A DNA stretch of 58,632 nt from the NCBI GenBank assembly GCA_002085445.1, contig NBMI01000002.1, positions 1 to 58,632 on the forward strand, written 5' to 3'. Positions 55,830 through 58,632 of this stretch are shown here, piece by piece. Numbering within the stretch: position 1 is the first letter of the stretch; each line of letters begins with the position of its first letter. The notes under the pieces were generated by a model, which worked only from the letters and a program-made list of their open reading frames with translations, searched no databases and was not told the DNA's origin. A program made the position numbers and the translations under genes. This DNA comes from Candidatus Parabeggiatoa sp. nov. 2 (GTDB lineage: Bacteria > Pseudomonadota > Gammaproteobacteria > Beggiatoales > Beggiatoaceae).

Positions 55830-56486
55830 ATGCCTGAATTACCGACTCAGCTACAACTCGTAGCCAAAATATTAGATGACGGTATTAAACTCTTTATTCG
55901 CAGTTTTCCCAAAGTGTTGCCGTTAGCGTTGGCTGATGCGCTTTTGTCAGCCCTGCTGCATTTGTTAATACCTGAGCTAAATTCTCCACAGCCTGCTGTT
56001 CTGATAGCTGCCGTGATGGATTCTCTGATTTATTTATTTCTTTACGTGGTTTTGATGCTGCTATTGCAGGCGGCGATTTTTTACCGCCTCAGTGCCATCC
56101 TCACTCAGTCTGATATGGGCATTCTAGCGGTATCATTGCGCTTTTTTATACCGCTTATCCTTTTTGACAATGCCACTGTGCTTGAGTCTTTGCAACGTAG
56201 TCACCAATTGGTATGGGGTAATTGGTGGCACACGGCAATCGTTTTGACGATACCCTTATTAATTATTATCTCTGTTGGTGTCATGTCGAGTGCGATTGTT
56301 GAAGGGATATTGACATTAAGCACGGGGTTTGCCAAAGAGCAAATCAACCTGCTAATACAAATCACTTATGGAACGGTGGATAAACTGCTGAGCCCGTTGT
56401 TTTATGCCATAATATTAATACAGTATTACGATTTGAAACGACGTAACAAACAGCAGGGTTATGTTGAAAAACACTTTATTGCTTAA
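55830..56486 (+). CDS. Polytopic membrane protein, YciC-like
   Basis: 218 residues with about five hydrophobic segments (for example SLIYLFLYVVLMLLLQAAIF and ILTIPLLIIISV-like). LESLQRSHQLVWGNWWHTAI is the recognisable block of a family of inner-membrane proteins in gammaproteobacteria (UPF0259/YciC-like and relatives), function unknown. The spacing between the second and third membrane blocks looks shorter than in typical members, perhaps an internal deletion. The start has only a weak RBS. It faces away from the ATPase gene and is followed by GTAGGCGCTTTGCGCGCC repeats. Confidence 0.7.
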   Translation: MPELPTQLQLVAKILDDGIKLFIRSFPKVLPLALADALLSALLHLLIPELNSPQPAVLIAAVMDSLIYLFLYVVLMLLLQAAIFYRLSAILTQSDMGILAVSLRFFIPLILFDNATVLESLQRSHQLVWGNWWHTAIVLTIPLLIIISVGVMSSAIVEGILTLSTGFAKEQINLLIQITYGTVDKLLSPLFYAIILIQYYDLKRRNKQQGYVEKHFIA

Positions 56487-56540
56487 GTTTGTAGTAGGCG
56501 CTTTGCGCGCCTAAGTTTGTAGTAGGCGCTTTGCGCGCCT

Positions 56541-56704
56541 AAGTATTATTAGTTATATCAATTATTTAGTTAGAATGGCTTAATTATCGATCAGTTAAAA
56601 AAACCATAAACGGTATTGGTTCATTCCAGTTGATGGCCCACAAATCTTCTGTTTTAACGTATTAATAGTAAGGGTTTAATCTTAAAAAATGTCGAACTCA
56701 CGTT
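56541..56704. mobile_element. Truncated AACGTGAGTTCGAC-family element
   Basis: The right end GTCGAACTCACGTT (56691-56704) and the interior blocks CCAGTTGATGGCCCACAAAT and AACGTATTAATAGTAAGG match the 47203 element. The left end is missing, replaced by GGCGCTTTGCGCGCC repeats. Confidence 0.7.
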
Positions 56705-57420
56705 ACTAACTAACACGCCTAAGTCGCTAAAGCGACTACTACTAACTAATGTGCTTAAGTCGCTAAAGCGACTACTACAAACTAATGTGAGTAAAAATTA
56801 AATTTATTGTCATGCCCGATTTCCATAATCGAATGACGGGGCCATTTTGGGTTTTTTTTTGAGGTAAAGCTAAAAAAATAAATGGCATGGTACTAAGCTT
56901 TTCCGTTGATTATTTTGATTAACTCTTGATTATAATAGACGATTTAAAAATAGATGCCTATTGGCCGACAATGTATAAATAACTTTTTGGCCTGTCTCGT
57001 TTGCTAGGGAGACTCGTTTGGAAAATTTTTAATTGTTAATCATTATTCTCTAACTGATTATTTTAATTGATAAATTTGAAGTTTTATTAAAAATGATGGC
57101 ACTTATGACGATTTAATGGTATTACCTCTTATAATATTAATCCCTATTTTTAGTAAGACTATTACCAAAATACGCGGCTTTCTGAGGGTAGCTTTTTTGA
57201 CTAAAAATAGCGAATTTGAGTAAAAATAACGCTATTTATTAATTATTAACAATAAACGCTCATTTAACTCACTTAAATTTCGATTTATTAGAAAATTTAC
57301 GGGGGTTATATTTTTGAATTGTTGTTTATTTAGATCATACAACTTGTTGTTAAATTTAGAAATTTTAAGAGTTATTAGAGCAGAAAGGCCGTTAAATCAT
57401 CAAGGCAGGAGTCAGTTTGG
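56705..57420. other. AT-rich non-coding region
   Basis: Two AGTCGCTAAAGCGACT hairpins (56722 and 56758), then about 600 bp of AT-rich DNA (56800-57400) in which I see no gene, RNA or clear repeat. Confidence 0.5.
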
Positions 57421-57424
57421 GAGT

Positions 57425-57620
57425 CGTCCAAACGTTAGTTTGGCAGCGTACCACCGCCATGAGCGGTTCTTCTGCGCTAAATGCGGGGGTAGGTTAAAAC
57501 TTACTAACTCAGTGCCCTGATACGTACTTAAGCTTTTAGACAAACGCTGCTTGTGTGCTTATGCGAGATAAGAGTCGGAAGCGGTTGGCTGTAGATGGTA
57601 TGGAAACTTCCGCTCTCTTG
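57425..57620. other. Possible decayed element with a CxxC fragment
   Basis: After a CCAAACGTTAGTTTGG palindrome the plus strand reads YHRHERFFCAKCGGRLKLTN then SVP and a stop, a zinc-knuckle-like scrap. It is followed by GC-richer DNA (CTTAAGCTTTTAGACAAACG) unlike its surroundings. Origin unknown. Confidence 0.25.
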
Positions 57621-57624
57621 CACT

Positions 57625-57790
57625 AGTAACTAATGCGCTTAAGTTGCTTTGGCGACTACTACATTCTTACGTGCTTAAGTCGCTAAAGCGACTACTACTA
57701 ACTAACAAACTAATGCGCTTAAGTTGTTTTGGCGACTACGGAGAACTAATGTGCTTAAGTTGCTTTGGTGACTACTACTAACTAATGTAT
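57625..57790. repeat. CTTAAGTCGCTAAAGCGACT hairpin series (part 1)
   Basis: Four or five units of GCGCTTAAGTYGCTNNRGCG + ACTACTA, with stem variants TCGCTAAAGCGA, TTGCTTTGGCGA, TTGTTTTGGCGA. The series resumes at 58325. Confidence 0.8.
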
Positions 57791-57839
57791 GCGAATTAAG
57801 GGTTAAATTGAATCTTATAAATTCTTGTAAGTGGAAAAA

Positions 57840-58190
57840 TAAACGCGCTTTGACGCGCTTTGACGCAAGAGACATCAACATAAGCGCGGCGCTTGCAAGC
57901 GTCACTTGCGTGCGTTATTTTCAAAAACGCGCTTTGACGCGCTTTGACGCAAGAGATATTTTCTGGTTATTTAGACTACCTGATTTATTTGCATAAAATG
58001 TTACGTCGGCAAAAGTTTCCGTTGCGGAAACTTTTGCCGACGTGAATGGTTTCAAATTAAGTTATGGCCCCCAATTGCGCCTCATTAGCCAGACTTTTTG
58101 TAGGTGTTTTATTACAACGAGTCCTTATAGCGCCTCAATTGAATGGGCTAGAAAATAAACGCGCTTTGACGCGCTTTGACGCAAGAGATA
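57840..58190. repeat. Three copies of CGCGCTTTGACGCGCTTTGA
   Basis: At 57843, 57929 and 58160: AAACGCGCTTTGACGCGCTT + TGACGCAAGAGATA. Between copies 2 and 3 lies the long hairpin at 58003. Confidence 0.85.
58003..58043. terminator. Perfect 19-bp hairpin
   Basis: ACGTCGGCAAAAGTTTCCG, loop TTG, then the exact complement. It is the longest perfect stem in the window. There is no T run, so it may be an element end or cruciform rather than a terminator. Confidence 0.5.
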
Positions 58191-58207
58191 TCTAAATTAT
58201 GCTTGCG

Positions 58208-58242
58208 AAGAAATCCGATTTTTTGGAAAAATCGGATTTCTT
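58208..58242. terminator. 16-bp hairpin AAGAAATCCGATTTTT
   Basis: AAGAAATCCGATTTTT, loop TGG, AAAAATCGGATTTCTT: terminator-like on both strands, and similar in its ATCCGAT core to the 29857 hairpin. No gene ends nearby. Confidence 0.5.
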
Positions 58243-58324
58243 AATTACTTCTATAACTTCTCAATCAGAAGTTTTTTTAAATCCTTGATTTCATAATAAT
58301 TAATTCAACCCTTCATTCGCATAA

Positions 58325-58515
58325 TGTGCTTAAGTTGCTTTGGCGACTACTACATTCTTACGCGCTTAAGTCGCTAAAGCGACTACTACTAACTAACAAA
58401 CTAACGCGCTTAAGTTGCTCTGGCGACTAAGTACTAATTGATGCGCTTAAGTTGCTTTGGTAACTACTACATTCTTACGCGCTTAAGTTGCTAAAGCGAC
58501 TACTACTAACTAACA
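58325..58515. repeat. CTTAAGTCGCTAAAGCGACT hairpin series (part 2)
   Basis: Five more units, alternating perfect (TCGCTAAAGCGA) and mismatched (TTGCTCTGGCGA, TTGCTTTGGTAA) stems. A pair of ACTACAAGGATTGTATATAA units related to the 43-bp array follows at 58550. Confidence 0.8.
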
Positions 58516-58632
58516 CTTGATGAACAAGTTTTTTCGTGCGCCCAAACGCCCAAGGATTGTATATAACTACAAGGATTGTATATAAAAAATGATTTCTTTG
58601 CGTTGGGAAATCGCAATGAACGCGATAAAATT

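Noticed and set aside
57314..57520. 68-residue open frame with FFCAKCGG
   Set aside because: Crosses AT-rich DNA and a palindrome; only the CxxC scrap looks protein-like, which is too little to call a gene.

Overview
The window looks like a piece of chromosome from a large sulfur-oxidising gammaproteobacterium of the Beggiatoaceae type (Beggiatoa/Thioploca/Thiomargarita relatives). The genes with clear families (rph, mutS, surE, glmS, a late lipid A acyltransferase, type IV pilus genes) are Gram-negative and gammaproteobacterial in character. The non-coding DNA is full of 7-bp tandem repeats of the TAACTGA and TAATTGG kind; TAACTGA repeats were described from marine Beggiatoaceae. An intein in mutS, a caspase-like STAND protein, many toxin-antitoxin genes and very repeat-rich intergenic DNA fit the same group. 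The assignment is inference; no rRNA or tRNA gene was seen.

Layout. 1-7 kb: the start of an O-antigen-ligase-like membrane gene, rph, a long J-domain/bPH2 membrane protein, then 1.9 kb of repeats holding the tail of a dead acyl-CoA synthetase gene. 7-12.4 kb: mutS with a 443-residue intein in its P-loop, a 43-bp tandem array, and surE. 13.4-26.9 kb: a signalling block of two near-identical REC-histidine kinase genes around a membrane hybrid kinase, two large repeat arrays, a secreted protein built of about 16 TPxxVY repeats, and a third (Cache-HAMP-PAS-PAS) hybrid kinase. 27-31 kb: a DJ-1/PfpI protein, glmS and a methyltransferase.

31.5-41.3 kb is an accessory island: a caspase-nSTAND1 gene cut off before its expected sensor repeats, a CoiA-like nuclease gene, five decayed copies of a WD40-protein tail, and between them PIN, TumE-like, DUF4160/DUF2442 and HicBA toxin-antitoxin genes. 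One DUF4160 gene has been split by a 631-bp terminal-inverted-repeat element carrying sixteen 36-bp hairpin repeats; removing it with one 5-bp target duplication restores the reading frame exactly.

41.3-51.6 kb (minus strand) holds a GT4 glycosyltransferase and an MSHA-like pilus locus (GspF-type platform, PilM/N-like, PilO-like, MshK-like, three prepilin-like proteins) with two related inverted-repeat elements lodged in it. 52-56.5 kb: an LpxL-type acyltransferase truncated by a 129-bp tandem repeat, a small membrane protein, an AAA ATPase-DUF4435 fusion of the PARIS type, and a membrane protein. The last 2.1 kb is non-coding and repeat-rich.

The strongest theme is the repeat ecology. Several palindrome families share one plan (stem, CTAAAG-like centre, stem) but differ by paired, compensating changes in the stem. 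At least seven TIR-bounded elements carry no transposase. Repeats supply stop codons, false N-termini and truncated C-termini to neighbouring genes.
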